Shown here piece by piece: positions 52,519 through 62,111 of a stretch of 64,000 nt of DNA. The notes beneath the pieces were generated by a model. That model had not been told where the DNA came from and did no database searches. It saw only the letters and a list, made by a program, of their open reading frames with translations. The stretch's first letter is position 1, and each line of letters starts with the position of its first letter. Made by a program: the position numbers and the translations under genes. This stretch comes from Flavobacterium lacus (GTDB lineage: Bacteria; Bacteroidota; Bacteroidia; Flavobacteriales; Flavobacteriaceae). The stretch spans positions 233,273-297,272 of the forward strand of contig NZ_QLSV01000004.1 in assembly GCF_003268815.1 (NCBI RefSeq). Direction: 5' to 3'.

Positions 52519-53643
52519 ATGACAAATCGTTCGTTACATATTATTAGTTTTGATAATCCATATCCGCCCAAATACGGTGGTGTCATTGATGTTTTTTATA
52601 AGATAAAAGCACTACATTCAATTGGAGTTTCAATTCATTTGCATTGTTTTGTGGATGAAATCCCTGCTGATTTTTCTGTTTTAAAAAAAATCACAGAAGA
52701 AGTTTATTTTTATAAACGAAAAAAAAAATTTTGGAGTTATATTCAATCGAAGCCATTTTCTGTACATTCTCGTTTTTCAAAAGAAATGATTCATCGTCTC
52801 TATCAAGATGATTTTCCCATACTTTTTGAAGGATTACAAACAACAGCCATATTAAGCCATTTTGAAAGCAAATCAAGAAAACTTTTTTTACGTTTGCACA
52901 ATAATGAAGAAAAGTATTATGAAGGTGTTTCAAAAAGCGAGAAAAACAATTTAAAGAAAGGGATATATTGGTTAGAATCCATCAAATACAAACACTATCA
53001 AAAATCAGTTTTTAACCAATTTGAAACTATTTTTACGCTTTCCGAAACAGAAAATAATGAGGTTAATCTAATTTCAAATAATAGTACTTATGTTCCAGTT
53101 TTTCATGGAAATGAAACGGTTGCTCAGCTGAATGAATTTGGACATTTTGCACTTTATCATGGCGATTTACGCATTTCTGACAACCAACGTGCTGTTGAAT
53201 TTTTAATTAATATTTTTAAAGAATTACCAGAACATAAATTGGTGATTGCATCAAAATCAGGCGAAAGTAGCGTACTAAAACAAATCAAAAATGCTCCAAA
53301 TATTTCATTTGTTCCAGCCGATGACCAAAAAACATTAGATAAATTATTTGAGGAAAGTCATCTCCACGTACTTTATTCTTTCCAACAATCTGGAACAAAG
53401 CTAAAAGTAATAAATTCTTTATTCAATGGTCGTTTTTGCTTGATAAGTTCCAATATGGTTGATGATAAAAATGTTTTGGAATTATGCTCCATTGCAAATG
53501 AAAAAGCAACATATAAAGAAAAGATACACTATTTAATGAAGCAGCCTTACAGTCTTGATGATAAGCGATCAATTGTTTTAAATAGCGTTTTAAATACTAT
53601 TGAAAATGCTAAGCAACTTGAAAAATATATATTTACATTATAA
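52519..53643 (+). CDS. Glycosyltransferase-like protein
   Basis: About 374 residues from ATG 52519 ([19 protein letters not shown]); an upstream TTG/ATG frame adds seven residues. The N-terminal [20 protein letters not shown] pattern and a C-terminal [20 protein letters not shown] segment suggest GT-B architecture of the GT4 type, though the donor signature is weak. Located between two minus-strand genes of the glycan locus. Its stop overlaps the stop of the next gene by 6 bases. Confidence 0.75.
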   Translation: MTNRSLHIISFDNPYPPKYGGVIDVFYKIKALHSIGVSIHLHCFVDEIPADFSVLKKITEEVYFYKRKKKFWSYIQSKPFSVHSRFSKEMIHRLYQDDFPILFEGLQTTAILSHFESKSRKLFLRLHNNEEKYYEGVSKSEKNNLKKGIYWLESIKYKHYQKSVFNQFETIFTLSETENNEVNLISNNSTYVPVFHGNETVAQLNEFGHFALYHGDLRISDNQRAVEFLINIFKELPEHKLVIASKSGESSVLKQIKNAPNISFVPADDQKTLDKLFEESHLHVLYSFQQSGTKLKVINSLFNGRFCLISSNMVDDKNVLELCSIANEKATYKEKIHYLMKQPYSLDDKRSIVLNSVLNTIENAKQLEKYIFTL

Positions 53644-54372
53644 CTTCAATAACCCATATTTAAATATACACCAAATCGCTCTAAAACCATCTTTCCAACT
53701 GATTTTTTTTCCTTCTTCATACGTTCTGCCGTAATAAGAGATGCCTACTTCGTAAATCCGAATTCGTTTTATTCGAGCAATTTTTTGAGTAACTTCAGGT
53801 TCAAAACCAAATCTTTTTTCTTTTAATTGAATTGATTTTAAAATCCGAGCATCAAACAATTTATAACAGGTTTCCATATCTGTCAAATTCAAATTGCTAA
53901 ACATGTTTGATAGAAAAGTCAAAAACCGATTGCCAATCGTGTGCCAAAAAAACAGAATTCGATGCGGTTTTCCACCCATAAATCGAGAACCGTAAACCAC
54001 ATCAGCATGACCTTCTAAAATAGGTTTTAATAAAATGTTATATTCATTCGGGTCATATTCTAAATCGGCATCTTGAATGATTATATAATCTCCGGTAGCT
54101 TTGGCTATTCCCGTGTGAATGGCAGCACCTTTTCCTTTATTAAAATCATGTTGGTAATAGAGAATGATAGTGTCAGGATTCACAGATTGATAACTAAGTA
54201 AAGCATTTTCAGTACCATCAGTGGAGGCATCATTTACAACGATAATTTCTTTTAACATGTTTTCAGCTAATTCAACATGCCGAACTTTATTCAAAATTAA
54301 GTGAATGGTTCGAGCTTCATTGTAGGCCGGAATGATAATGGATAATTTTTTTGAACCGCTTTTGTTTTCCAT
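53638..54372 (-). CDS. Polyprenyl-phosphate sugar synthase-like glycosyltransferase (GT2)
   Basis: 244 residues, soluble GT-A with [28 protein letters not shown] and the DAD-type motif [11 protein letters not shown]. It resembles DPM1-type dolichyl/polyprenyl-phosphate mannose synthases, which charge lipid carriers with single sugars for transfer outside. Such a donor could supply the nearby multipass protein at 54414. No membrane segment at the C-terminus. Confidence 0.88.
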   Translation of the reverse strand: MENKSGSKKLSIIIPAYNEARTIHLILNKVRHVELAENMLKEIIVVNDASTDGTENALLSYQSVNPDTIILYYQHDFNKGKGAAIHTGIAKATGDYIIIQDADLEYDPNEYNILLKPILEGHADVVYGSRFMGGKPHRILFFWHTIGNRFLTFLSNMFSNLNLTDMETCYKLFDARILKSIQLKEKRFGFEPEVTQKIARIKRIRIYEVGISYYGRTYEEGKKISWKDGFRAIWCIFKYGLLKL

Positions 54373-54413
54373 AGAATTGAAAATAATATCCTATTTTTGA
54401 CTATTATTTTTGA

Positions 54414-55712
54414 TTGAGCAATTTAGCTTTTTTCAACAAATTGAAAACTTATTTATTAAAATTTATGACACTTTTTTTTAAAAAGTACCTTTATCAATTG
54501 GTTTTACTATTTATTGGTATAATTTGGTTGCTCATTTTATGTGGATTATTGGATATTCATTTGCAAACAATCATTTTTCCTGATGCAGGAAATTATAATG
54601 AATCGGCCACTAATTTATATTGGTTTCAGCGAGGCCATACTTATCGACCCATTCTGATGGCGGCCATTTATGGTTTTCCTTTACTGTTGGGAGCTACCGA
54701 CCACTTTTTATATACTTTTGCTATTTACGTTAATATACTTTTATGGTTGAGTTCAATTGTGTTGTTGTTTGAAATTATACAACAGTATGTGTCAAAAAAA
54801 GTAGCTTTTAGTCTTTCGTTGTTATTTGTTTTTTCTATTGGAATTACACTTTTTAATTTTCATTTACTAGCAGAAATTCCGTTTCTTTTTTTTCTGCTAT
54901 TGAGTTTTTATTTTCTTCAAAAATATAGTCAAACAAAAGTGGTGAAATGGTTAGTTATCGCTTTGTCAATCTTGGTTTTGAGTATGTTGATTAAGCCCGG
55001 AAGCAAGTTTTTCGCTATCTTATTACTAGTTTATTTCAGCAAAACACTCTTCATGCAGTACAAACAAAAAGTAATGCTTTTGCTTTATGCTTCAATAGGT
55101 TTGTGTATTGTTCAAGCCGCCGGATTAAAATATCAATTTGGTGATTTTACCATAAGTTATATCGATAATGTAACTTTCCATAATTATTTATTTTCTAAAG
55201 CAGATTGTTATCGAAAAGGAATTGAATACAATCAAATTGGTAATCCCAGAGCGGAATATTTATTTACAAAAGAGGCACACGAGCAAAAGAAAATTGCCGG
55301 TGAAGATATGTTAGAGCAGATTCAGCATAATAAAATTAATATTTTAATAGCATATTTTCACAATTTCACTTGGAATTCGTTATCCGGAAATATGGTGCTT
55401 AAATCGTATTCAAATTTTTCAAATTCGCCAAGTTACAGTAAAATACAAAGTTTTTTATATTGGATTTCAAAATATCAAAATAGAATGATGACCTCTTTAG
55501 GGATTGCTTTGAGCTTAATTTTTCTACTAAAAAATAACAGAAAAGATGAGTTTTTGTTTTTCACAGCTCTATTAGTAGTTTACATTATCGGAGTATCAGG
55601 AATATCAAGTGATCAAGGTGACCGTTTCCATATCATTACGTACCCGTTTACGCTAGTTTTGTTAGCCAATTATTTAAAATCTAAACCGTTCTTTGCACCA
55701 CTTCAAAAATAG
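54414..55712 (+). CDS. Multipass membrane protein, possible polyprenyl-sugar-dependent glycosyltransferase
   Basis: 432 residues from a TTG start; ATG 54465 is an alternative. About ten membrane segments, and a long extracytoplasmic loop after the first segment carries FPDAGNYNESATNLYW, which could hold the acidic motif of GT-C enzymes. Next to a polyprenyl-phosphate sugar synthase gene, transfer of a lipid-linked sugar outside the membrane is plausible. Its last 32 bases overlap the 3' end of ftsE on the other strand. No firm family call. Confidence 0.65.
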   Translation: MSNLAFFNKLKTYLLKFMTLFFKKYLYQLVLLFIGIIWLLILCGLLDIHLQTIIFPDAGNYNESATNLYWFQRGHTYRPILMAAIYGFPLLLGATDHFLYTFAIYVNILLWLSSIVLLFEIIQQYVSKKVAFSLSLLFVFSIGITLFNFHLLAEIPFLFFLLLSFYFLQKYSQTKVVKWLVIALSILVLSMLIKPGSKFFAILLLVYFSKTLFMQYKQKVMLLLYASIGLCIVQAAGLKYQFGDFTISYIDNVTFHNYLFSKADCYRKGIEYNQIGNPRAEYLFTKEAHEQKKIAGEDMLEQIQHNKINILIAYFHNFTWNSLSGNMVLKSYSNFSNSPSYSKIQSFLYWISKYQNRMMTSLGIALSLIFLLKNNRKDEFLFFTALLVVYIIGVSGISSDQGDRFHIITYPFTLVLLANYLKSKPFFAPLQK

Positions 55713-56364
55713 TGCTGTCTTCACATTTCAGTGTTTTCGATGGAAATTTCATAATTAACGCATAGTCGTGCGTACACATAATAATCGTCTTACCGTTTTG
55801 GTTGATTTTTCGTAATACTTCCATCACTTCCACACTCGTTTGCGGATCTAGATTTCCGGTGGGTTCATCGGCTAAGATTAATTCCGGATCGTTTAACAAA
55901 GCTCTGGCAATGGCAACTCGTTGTTGTTCACCACCCGAAAGTTGATGTGGCATTTTATGAAGCATCGATTTCATGCCGACTTTTTCCATTACTTCATCAA
56001 TCTTTTGTTTCATTTCTGCTTTTTCAATCCAACCTGTTGCTTTTAGAACAAATTCTAAATTGTCAAAAATACTTCTGTCCGGCAATAATTTAAAATCCTG
56101 AAAAACAATCCCGATTTTTCTTCGCAAATACGGAATATCTTTTTCTTTCAATTTTGCTAAATCAAAATCTACAATCGAACCTTCGCCTTCGGTTAATGGT
56201 AAATCGGCATAAAGCGTTTTCATAAAACTACTTTTTCCGGAACCGGTTTTTCCAATAATATAAATAAAATCACCTCGGTTTACTTCCAAAGAGACATTTT
56301 TTAATATCATGTTTTGTTCCTGAAAAATAGTGACGTTTTTTAAAGAAGCGATCGTATTCGACAT
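55681..56364 (-). CDS. ftsE: Cell division ATP-binding protein FtsE
   Basis: About 227 residues from ATG 56364; the frame runs 16 codons further up without homology. ABC ATPase with Walker A GKTGSGKSS, the LSGGEQQRVAIARAL signature, Walker B ILADEPTGNLD and H-loop CTHD. FtsE pairs with FtsX to link division to peptidoglycan hydrolysis. ftsX is not adjacent here, so the identity rests on sequence alone. The end overlaps the convergent multipass gene by 32 bases. Confidence 0.88.
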   Translation of the reverse strand: MSNTIASLKNVTIFQEQNMILKNVSLEVNRGDFIYIIGKTGSGKSSFMKTLYADLPLTEGEGSIVDFDLAKLKEKDIPYLRRKIGIVFQDFKLLPDRSIFDNLEFVLKATGWIEKAEMKQKIDEVMEKVGMKSMLHKMPHQLSGGEQQRVAIARALLNDPELILADEPTGNLDPQTSVEVMEVLRKINQNGKTIIMCTHDYALIMKFPSKTLKCEDSTIFEVVQRTV

Positions 56365-56543
56365 AAAGTATAATTTAAGTTGTAAAAGTACTAAGTTAAC
56401 AATGGTTTTCAAAATATTATTTTATTTCATTCATAAAACGCAACTTTCAAACCTGTAACTCGCAACCCGCATCTTTAAGAATTGTTTAAAACCTTGTTCA
56501 TAATAAACACCTTCATTCCCTCGTTACTACACAAAGCAAACCC

Positions 56544-56551
56544 TAAATTTG
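56544..56551 (+). promoter_or_regulatory. -7 box candidate before the TPR gene
   Basis: TAAATTTG lies 23 bases before the start codon and fits TAnnTTTG. The -33 box is unclear. Confidence 0.35.
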
Positions 56552-56574
56552 TAAATTAAACAAAATCGAATCCC

Positions 56575-59500
56575 ATGCAAAAGAAAAATTGGTTTATTTT
56601 CCTATTTTGGATAGCGGTAAATTTCACCGCTTTAGCCCAAAAAACAGAAATTTATACTCATGATTTAGAAGAGTATAATCGTGCCATTGAATTATACAAA
56701 GAAAAACAATATCAATCGGCTCAAATTATTTTCAAGAAAGTAAGTGAAGAAAAGATAAGCGATGATGTGCAAGCCGATTGTGCCTACTACATCGCCAATT
56801 GTGCCATTCGACTCAATCAATCGAATGCCGATTTGTTAATGGAAAAATTTGTCGCAGATTATCCGACGAGTTCCAAACACAATCAAGCCTACATCGAAGT
56901 TGCTCATTATTATTTTGATGAAGGAAAATTTCCGCAAGCGTTGCAATGGTTTGAAAAAGTAGATGAAAGCAATTTAACAGCCGGTGAACGTGAACGATTT
57001 AATTTCCAAAAAGGTTATGCTAATTTTACCGGAGGTAAGAAAAAAGAAGCGACAAGCTATTTCAATAAAGTGGTGAATTCCAAAGAATACGGTTCGCAGG
57101 CAAAATATTATTTAGGTTATATGTCGTATGAAAAAGACGACTACAAAGTGGCCAACGAATATTTTGAACAAGTGGAAGGCGAGCAGAAGTACAAAGAAAA
57201 AATGTCGTACTACCAAGCAGACATGAACTTTAAACTCGGAAATTTTCAAAAAGCAATCGATTTAGGACTTGCTGCGATGGCAAAAAGTGATGCCATGGAA
57301 AAATCAGAGTTAAACAAAATTATTGGCGAAAGTTATTTCAACTTAAAACAGTATGACAAAGCCATTCCCTATTTAAAAGATTATAAAGGAAAGAAAGGAA
57401 AATGGAGTAATACCGATTATTATCTTTTTGGATATTCCTATTACAAGCAAGGTGATTATGAAAATGCGATTAATCAGTTTAATAAAATTATCAACGGAAA
57501 TGATGGTGTTGCCCAAAATGCCTATTATCATTTAGGGGAAAGTTATTTAAAAACAGACAAAAAGCAACAAGCCTTAAATGCGTTTAAAAATGCTTCGGAA
57601 ATGGAATTTGATTTAAAAATTCAAGAAGATGCTTTTTTAAATTATGCGAAGTTGAGTTATGAAATAGGAAATTCATACCAAACCATTCCAGGTGTTTTAT
57701 CTGCTTTTTTAGAAAAATATCCAAACAATCCAAACAAATTAGAAGTAGAAAATTTGTTGATTAATTCATTCATCACATCAAAAAATTACAAAGGTGCTTT
57801 AGAACTAATCGAAAAAAATAAAAACTTCTCCAACAAAGCAGCTTATCAAAAAGTGACTTTTTATAGAGGTTTAGAATTGTATACCGACGGCGATTTTACC
57901 GAAGCCATGAAAATGTTTAAAAAATCAATCGCAGAACCAAGAGAGGCAAAATTCACCGCTCGTGCCACTTTCTGGAAAGGTGAAACCGAATATGTGTTGG
58001 ATAATTTTGCAGAAGCAATGTTGACTTTCAAACAATTTACAGGTTTTGCTGAAGCCAAATCAACTCCGGAATATAAAAATATCAATTACAACATTGGTTA
58101 CACGCATTTTAAGTTGAAAGAATACGAACAAGCGGCAACCTATTTTCAAAATCATATTGATGCCGTAAAAGATGACAAAGTTCGTTTGAACGACAGTTAT
58201 TTGCGAATGGGCGACAGTCATTTTGTGTCTGCTAAATATTGGCCTGCAATGGAAGCGTACAACAAATCGATTGAAATGAAAGGCGTTGATGCCGATTATG
58301 CCGCCTATCAAAAAGCATTGAGTTACGGATTTGTAAACCGAAATGACAAAAAAATTGAAGATTTGAATTTGTTCCTAAAAAGTTATCCAAAATCGCAATA
58401 CCGTGATGATGTTTTGTTTGAGTTAGGAAACACGTATACGAATAATAACAAATCAGATTTAGCTTTAAAGACTTATGATCAGTTAATTAGTGAATTCAAA
58501 AACGGTTCATTTGCTGCGAAAGCTATTTTGCGTCAAGGTTTAATTTATTACAACGATAACAAACCACAATTGGCGATTACAAAATTGAAAAAAGTAGCTG
58601 CAGAATATCCGCGAACCCCGGAATCGCTGGAAGCGGTAAATACGGCCCGTCAAATTTATGTGGACACCGGAAATGTAAATGAGTATGCCGATTGGGTAAA
58701 AACATTGGATTATGTTGAAGTTTCAAATGCCGATTTGGATAATACGACTTACGAATCAGCAGAAAAACAATATTTGCAGAATAATCCAAAAGGAGCAATT
58801 ACCGGATTTAGCAATTATGTCACTCGTTTTCCAAACGGAATTCATTCGCTAAAAGCAAACTTCTATTTGGCTCAATTGTATTTTGCTGATGGATTAGAAA
58901 ACAACGCCATTCCGCAATATGAGTTTGTAGTTTCTAAACCGAGAAGTGAATTCACCGAGCAAAGTTTGGCTCGTTTAACCGAAATTCATCTCAAGAAAAA
59001 AGATTATGCTAAAGCAATTCCAGCTTTAAAGCGTTTGGAAACCGAAGCCGATTTTCCTCAAAATATCACTTTTGCTCAGTCTAACTTGATGAAATCGTAT
59101 TACGAACAAAAAGACTACACCAACGCCGTTTTGTATGCCGATAAAGTGTTGGCTAATCCAAAAGTGGATGACAGAATCAAAAGTGATGCGCAAATGATTG
59201 TCGCTCGTTCTGCTATCAAAACCAATGATGAAGCGAAAGCAAAAATAGCTTATGCGAAGTTACAAACAATCGCAAAAGGCGAATTGGCTGCCGAAGCTCT
59301 ATACTATGATGCGTATTTTAAAAATAAAGAAGGAAAATATGAGCCATCTAATGTAGTTGTTCAAAAATTGATAAAGGATTATTCCGGTTACAAATTTTTT
59401 AGTTCCAAGGGCTTGGTTTTAATGGCTAAGAATTCTTACGCCTTGAACGATAGTTTTCAAGCCACCTATATTTTAGAAAGTGTGATCAAGAATTTTACCG

Positions 59501-59589
59501 AGTATTCAGATGTAGTAGAAGAAGCTCAAAAAGAATTAGATGCCATCAAAGCCGAAGAATCAAAACGCAATTCATCCATTCAAAACTAA
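56575..59589 (+). CDS. Large exported TPR protein
   Basis: 1004 residues with a signal peptide (ends near FTALAQ) and tetratricopeptide repeats along nearly all of its length, for example SYYKQGDYENAINQFNKIIN and YEKDDYKVANEYFEQVEG. It would sit in the periplasm or associate with the outer membrane as a protein scaffold. It is followed by an outer-membrane receptor gene 11 bases downstream, an arrangement seen repeatedly in Bacteroidota. The specific function is unknown. Confidence 0.88.
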   Translation: MQKKNWFIFLFWIAVNFTALAQKTEIYTHDLEEYNRAIELYKEKQYQSAQIIFKKVSEEKISDDVQADCAYYIANCAIRLNQSNADLLMEKFVADYPTSSKHNQAYIEVAHYYFDEGKFPQALQWFEKVDESNLTAGERERFNFQKGYANFTGGKKKEATSYFNKVVNSKEYGSQAKYYLGYMSYEKDDYKVANEYFEQVEGEQKYKEKMSYYQADMNFKLGNFQKAIDLGLAAMAKSDAMEKSELNKIIGESYFNLKQYDKAIPYLKDYKGKKGKWSNTDYYLFGYSYYKQGDYENAINQFNKIINGNDGVAQNAYYHLGESYLKTDKKQQALNAFKNASEMEFDLKIQEDAFLNYAKLSYEIGNSYQTIPGVLSAFLEKYPNNPNKLEVENLLINSFITSKNYKGALELIEKNKNFSNKAAYQKVTFYRGLELYTDGDFTEAMKMFKKSIAEPREAKFTARATFWKGETEYVLDNFAEAMLTFKQFTGFAEAKSTPEYKNINYNIGYTHFKLKEYEQAATYFQNHIDAVKDDKVRLNDSYLRMGDSHFVSAKYWPAMEAYNKSIEMKGVDADYAAYQKALSYGFVNRNDKKIEDLNLFLKSYPKSQYRDDVLFELGNTYTNNNKSDLALKTYDQLISEFKNGSFAAKAILRQGLIYYNDNKPQLAITKLKKVAAEYPRTPESLEAVNTARQIYVDTGNVNEYADWVKTLDYVEVSNADLDNTTYESAEKQYLQNNPKGAITGFSNYVTRFPNGIHSLKANFYLAQLYFADGLENNAIPQYEFVVSKPRSEFTEQSLARLTEIHLKKKDYAKAIPALKRLETEADFPQNITFAQSNLMKSYYEQKDYTNAVLYADKVLANPKVDDRIKSDAQMIVARSAIKTNDEAKAKIAYAKLQTIAKGELAAEALYYDAYFKNKEGKYEPSNVVVQKLIKDYSGYKFFSSKGLVLMAKNSYALNDSFQATYILESVIKNFTEYSDVVEEAQKELDAIKAEESKRNSSIQN

Positions 59590-59600
59590 TTTTTACCAAA

Positions 59601-61376
59601 ATGAAAGACATGAAGATTTCAACTCTAAATAAATCAATCGTAGTAGTTCTTTTTTTGATTAGCCAAATTGGTTTTTCCCAAAAAAAAGATGAAAATATCG
59701 GAACCGAAGTTGTGAATGTGGTAAAACCGTATTCCGCCACCATTTCGGATGCCTTTAAGGTAAAAGAAACTCCATCGCTCGACGACGATGATAATTCTAA
59801 AAAAGAGGAAATAAAATACAACATTTTTTCTTTTCCGGTTGCTTCTACATTTACACCGGCAAAAGGAAAAGCAGCAGGAGTTGATAAACCTAAAAAAGAA
59901 AAATTATTCAGCAACTACGCTACATTAGGTTTTGGAAATTATGGGAGAATTCTCGGAGAATTATTTGTAACCGAACAATTGAGCCAAACGGATTATGTGG
60001 GCGGAATGTTGCGTCACCACTCATCGCAAGGTGGTATTGATGAGGCAATTTTAGATGATAAATTCTATACTACTTCGTTAGATTTAACTTACGGAAGTCA
60101 GCAACGCAATTTTAATTGGAATGCCGATTTAGGGTATCAACATCAAGTATATAATTGGTATGGAATTGACCAAAATTATTTTAATAGGGAAGAAGCTTTT
60201 TATGTAGCAATCGATCCGTCACATACGTACCACAACTTCAATTTAGGCGGAAAAATCGGTTTTGAAGACAGTTTTTTCACCGGAGCCAGTTTGCAATACA
60301 ATCGTTTTTGGGATAATTACGGTTCGGCCGAAAATCGCTTTTTGGTTAAACCGTCGTTTGAATTCGACATCATGGATGCTGCCGTAAAAACAAATGTTAT
60401 CGGAGATTATGTTTCAGGAAGTTTTGAACGCAATTATTTTAATTTGAATGAAATTAAATACGGTTTCACCAATTTCGGCTTAAATCCTTCCATTTCACTA
60501 ACGCAGGATGATTGGGCTTTTGATGTGGGTGTTTCGCTTTTTTACAGTGCCGATATAGAAAATAGTAAAAGCAAGTTTTTTATCTATCCAAAAATCACGG
60601 CTTCCTATAAATTAGTAGGCGATTTGATGATTTTTTATGCCGGTGCCGATGGAAATTTACAACAAAATACGTATCGTGATTTCACCAACGAAAACCCGTT
60701 TTTATCCCCAACATTATTTATAGCCCCAACCAGCAAACCGTATGATGTTTTTGCCGGGTTAAAAGGGAAATTAGCAGGAAATGTGAGTTATAATGTGCGT
60801 GGTTCATTTGCACAAGAAAACGATAAAGCATTGTTTAGAAATAATGTGTTTCCAATGACAACAGATCCTGCTTTACCAAATGATGTTGAGCCTTATGCTT
60901 TTGGTAATTCGTTTGATGTAGTATATGATGACGTAAAAACATTGAGCTTTTTCGGAGAATTAAAAGCCGATTTATCCAAAAATATTTCAGCCGGAATTAA
61001 TGGAACTTTCCGAAGTCTTTCTGCAAAAGATCAAGCGGAAGTATGGAATTTACCTTCCATCACTTTCGGAGCTAATGTGGATGCCAATATCACTGAAAAA
61101 TGGTATGCCGGATTGAATTTATTCTTTGTTGGTGAAAGAAAAGACCAAGTTATTGCTCCGGATGTTTTGAATGATCCTGCTTTTTATGCTTTTGCCACCA
61201 AAACTTTAGATAGTTATTTCGATGTAAATGCTAACGTGGGTTACAAATACAACGAACGTTTGAGCTTGTTTTTAAGAGGAAACAATTTACTTAATCAATC
61301 GTATGAACGATGGTTGAATTACCCTGCACAACAAATTCAAGTGGTGTTGGGAGCAAATTATAAATTTGATTTTTAA
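59601..61376 (+). CDS. TonB-dependent receptor-like outer-membrane barrel without plug
   Basis: 591 residues from ATG 59601 (ATG 59610 also possible). A signal peptide ends near ISQIGFSQ. A short acidic, Lys-rich N-terminal region (residues about 30-110, with DDDDN and KKEKLF) replaces the normal plug domain, and strands such as ATLGFGNYGRILGELFVT lead to the C-terminal strand QIQVVLGANYKFDF. It is shorter than typical receptors and shows no TonB box or plug, so it may be a porin-like or partner barrel for the TPR protein. Confidence 0.78.
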   Translation: MKDMKISTLNKSIVVVLFLISQIGFSQKKDENIGTEVVNVVKPYSATISDAFKVKETPSLDDDDNSKKEEIKYNIFSFPVASTFTPAKGKAAGVDKPKKEKLFSNYATLGFGNYGRILGELFVTEQLSQTDYVGGMLRHHSSQGGIDEAILDDKFYTTSLDLTYGSQQRNFNWNADLGYQHQVYNWYGIDQNYFNREEAFYVAIDPSHTYHNFNLGGKIGFEDSFFTGASLQYNRFWDNYGSAENRFLVKPSFEFDIMDAAVKTNVIGDYVSGSFERNYFNLNEIKYGFTNFGLNPSISLTQDDWAFDVGVSLFYSADIENSKSKFFIYPKITASYKLVGDLMIFYAGADGNLQQNTYRDFTNENPFLSPTLFIAPTSKPYDVFAGLKGKLAGNVSYNVRGSFAQENDKALFRNNVFPMTTDPALPNDVEPYAFGNSFDVVYDDVKTLSFFGELKADLSKNISAGINGTFRSLSAKDQAEVWNLPSITFGANVDANITEKWYAGLNLFFVGERKDQVIAPDVLNDPAFYAFATKTLDSYFDVNANVGYKYNERLSLFLRGNNLLNQSYERWLNYPAQQIQVVLGANYKFDF

Positions 61377-61385
61377 GTTTATTTA

Positions 61386-61490
61386 ACCGCAAAGTTCGCA
61401 AAGATTTCACAAAGTCCGCAGAGTTTTAAATGAACCTTGCGGACTTTTTTAAACTCAGCAACTCAGGTTCTCAGTAACTCAGCATCTCTC
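61386..61490. repeat. Word-repeat region with terminator-like hairpin
   Basis: CCGCAAAGTTCGCAAAG-type words precede AAAGTCCGCA (61411-61420) and its inverted copy TGCGGACTTT (61438-61447), followed by T. Then several CTCAGNA words (61451-61488) lead up to the next gene. The hairpin probably ends the receptor transcript. Confidence 0.65.
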
Positions 61491-61491
61491 C

Positions 61492-61935
61492 ATGAAAAAA
61501 AAAATTACCCAACACTATTCCAACTTTATCCAAAACAAAATCGATTCACTTCGTCAAATGATAGCTGATTTAACTGAAGATGCTAAAAACGATGCCAAAG
61601 GTTCAGCCGGAGACAAACACGAAACGGCTCTATCAATGATGCATTTGGAACAAGAGAAACTGAATCAGAAGTTAAAAGAATTCTTAGAAGCCAAATCCAT
61701 TTTTGAGTCGATTGATTTTCAGAAAATAAATACAAAAGTTACAGTTGGAAGTTTAGTTTTAGCCAATGATATTTATTTTCTCATTTCGGTCAGTTTGCCA
61801 AAAGTTGAACTAGAAGGGAAGACTATTTTTGCCATTTCGCCACAAGCACCGTTAGCTCAGAAGTTAATTGGACGGGTTTTAGGCGATTCAATTGAAATGA
61901 ATCAACTGAATTATAGAATTAATCACTTGGAATAA
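61492..61935 (+). CDS. GreA/GreB-like small protein
   Basis: 147 residues. An N-terminal helical region (LRQMIADLTEDAKNDAKGSAG) resembles the GreA coiled coil but is short. From about residue 80 the pattern VTVGSLVLANDIYFLISVSL ... ISPQAPLAQKLIGRVLGD matches the GreA/GreB C-terminal FKBP-like domain, with IS..APL. in place of the usual ISPxSP/SPLG. It may act at RNA polymerase; a cleavage role is doubtful because the acidic tip residues are not clear. Confidence 0.65.
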   Translation: MKKKITQHYSNFIQNKIDSLRQMIADLTEDAKNDAKGSAGDKHETALSMMHLEQEKLNQKLKEFLEAKSIFESIDFQKINTKVTVGSLVLANDIYFLISVSLPKVELEGKTIFAISPQAPLAQKLIGRVLGDSIEMNQLNYRINHLE

Positions 61936-62111
61936 TTTTATAATTTTAAAGTTTTTGATTGCCATTTATCCTTTTATAATTTCATATTTATTATTTATTT
62001 CGATTTTTAGTTTTAAATTATAACTAAATTATCAATTTGTGTTTACATAAATAAACATATTTATCATTTTTGCTTCATCAAATAAAGTATAATTAGAAAA
62101 GCAAAAATAGT

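Noticed and set aside
58577..58798. Minus-strand frame within the TPR gene
   Set aside because: Antisense shadow of a strongly coding region with no features of its own.
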